Source: Microcebus murinus (taxonomy: Eukaryota > Chordata > Mammalia > Primates > Cheirogaleidae). From it: a DNA stretch of 64,000 nucleotides. The DNA is taken from assembly GCF_040939455.1 (NCBI RefSeq), contig NC_134129.1:16316001-16380000 (forward strand), in the 5' to 3' direction. Positions 63,899 through 64,000 of this stretch are shown in pieces; the first letter of the stretch is position 1; the number at the start of each line of letters is the position of its first letter. A model generated the notes under the pieces. The model searched no databases. It was not told the origin of the DNA and worked only from the letters and a program-made list of their open reading frames with translations. The translations under genes and the position numbers were made by a program.

Positions 63899-63918
63899 GT
63901 GTGTGTGTGTGTGTGTGT
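63899..63918. repeat. (GT)n microsatellite
   Basis: About 10 GT units between T-rich tracts. Confidence 0.9.
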
Positions 63919-64000
63919 TTTTTTAGCCAAAAGAAGATTACTGAATGTTTTTGTGTATGAAAGGTTTCTTTAGAAAAAAGACTAAAAGGGGATGGAGGAA

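Overview
The window is nuclear DNA from a primate, most likely a strepsirrhine (lemur/galago group). It holds part of one protein-coding gene and otherwise intronic, repeat-rich sequence. The main lineage clue is about 18 Alu elements. Most carry the 'ttggccaattaatttctt' segment in the linker/right-arm region, which I associate with strepsirrhine rather than ape or monkey Alus. Several 5'-truncated L1s with a prosimian-looking 3' UTR and two small families of young-looking DNA transposons fit the same picture. The species cannot be named from this sequence alone.

The only coding sequence I can defend is one internal exon on the + strand (23369-23618). It has a clean acceptor and a GTGAGT donor, and encodes 83 codons that I recognise as part of SCFD2, a Sec1/Munc18-family protein. 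Everything before it is then intron (at least 23.4 kb) and everything after it is intron (at least 40.4 kb). Large introns are known for this gene. No second exon was recognised.

Layout. 1-8.9 kb: Alu and L2 remnants, a TA-flanked transposon with a 31-bp tandem array, a ~490-bp inverted duplication (3298-3797 and 4888-5367), and an L1 ORF2 fragment interrupted by a rearranged Tigger-like element with an AT-rich palindromic core. 8.9-23 kb: L1M, MIR, L2, MER5 and Alu copies, a short L1 insertion with a 16-bp target duplication, MaLR LTRs, a second copy of the 31-bp-array transposon and two hAT-like elements. 23.4 kb: the SCFD2 exon. 23.6-39 kb: the least repeat-dense part, with a 54-bp quasi-palindrome, MIRs, three Alus and an L1 with a 5' inversion. 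39-54 kb: Alus, a long L1M split by an Alu and a younger L1, MIR/L2, two perfect hairpins and a hAT element with an 8-bp target duplication. 54.9-64 kb: antisense MaLR internal sequence, an LTR-like unit, sense L1M with a small templated insertion, a third hAT-like element, a solo LTR with a 5-bp duplication, and an inverted Alu pair 84 bp apart.

No rRNA, functional tRNA, CRISPR array, operon or gene cluster was seen. Most long open frames are antisense Alu, L1 or chance reading frames. The most unusual items are the structured repeats: the large inverted duplication, the 31-bp-array transposon family, the rearranged Tigger-like element, the quasi-palindromes and the templated insertion. Repeat family names come from memory of consensus sequences, without a database search.
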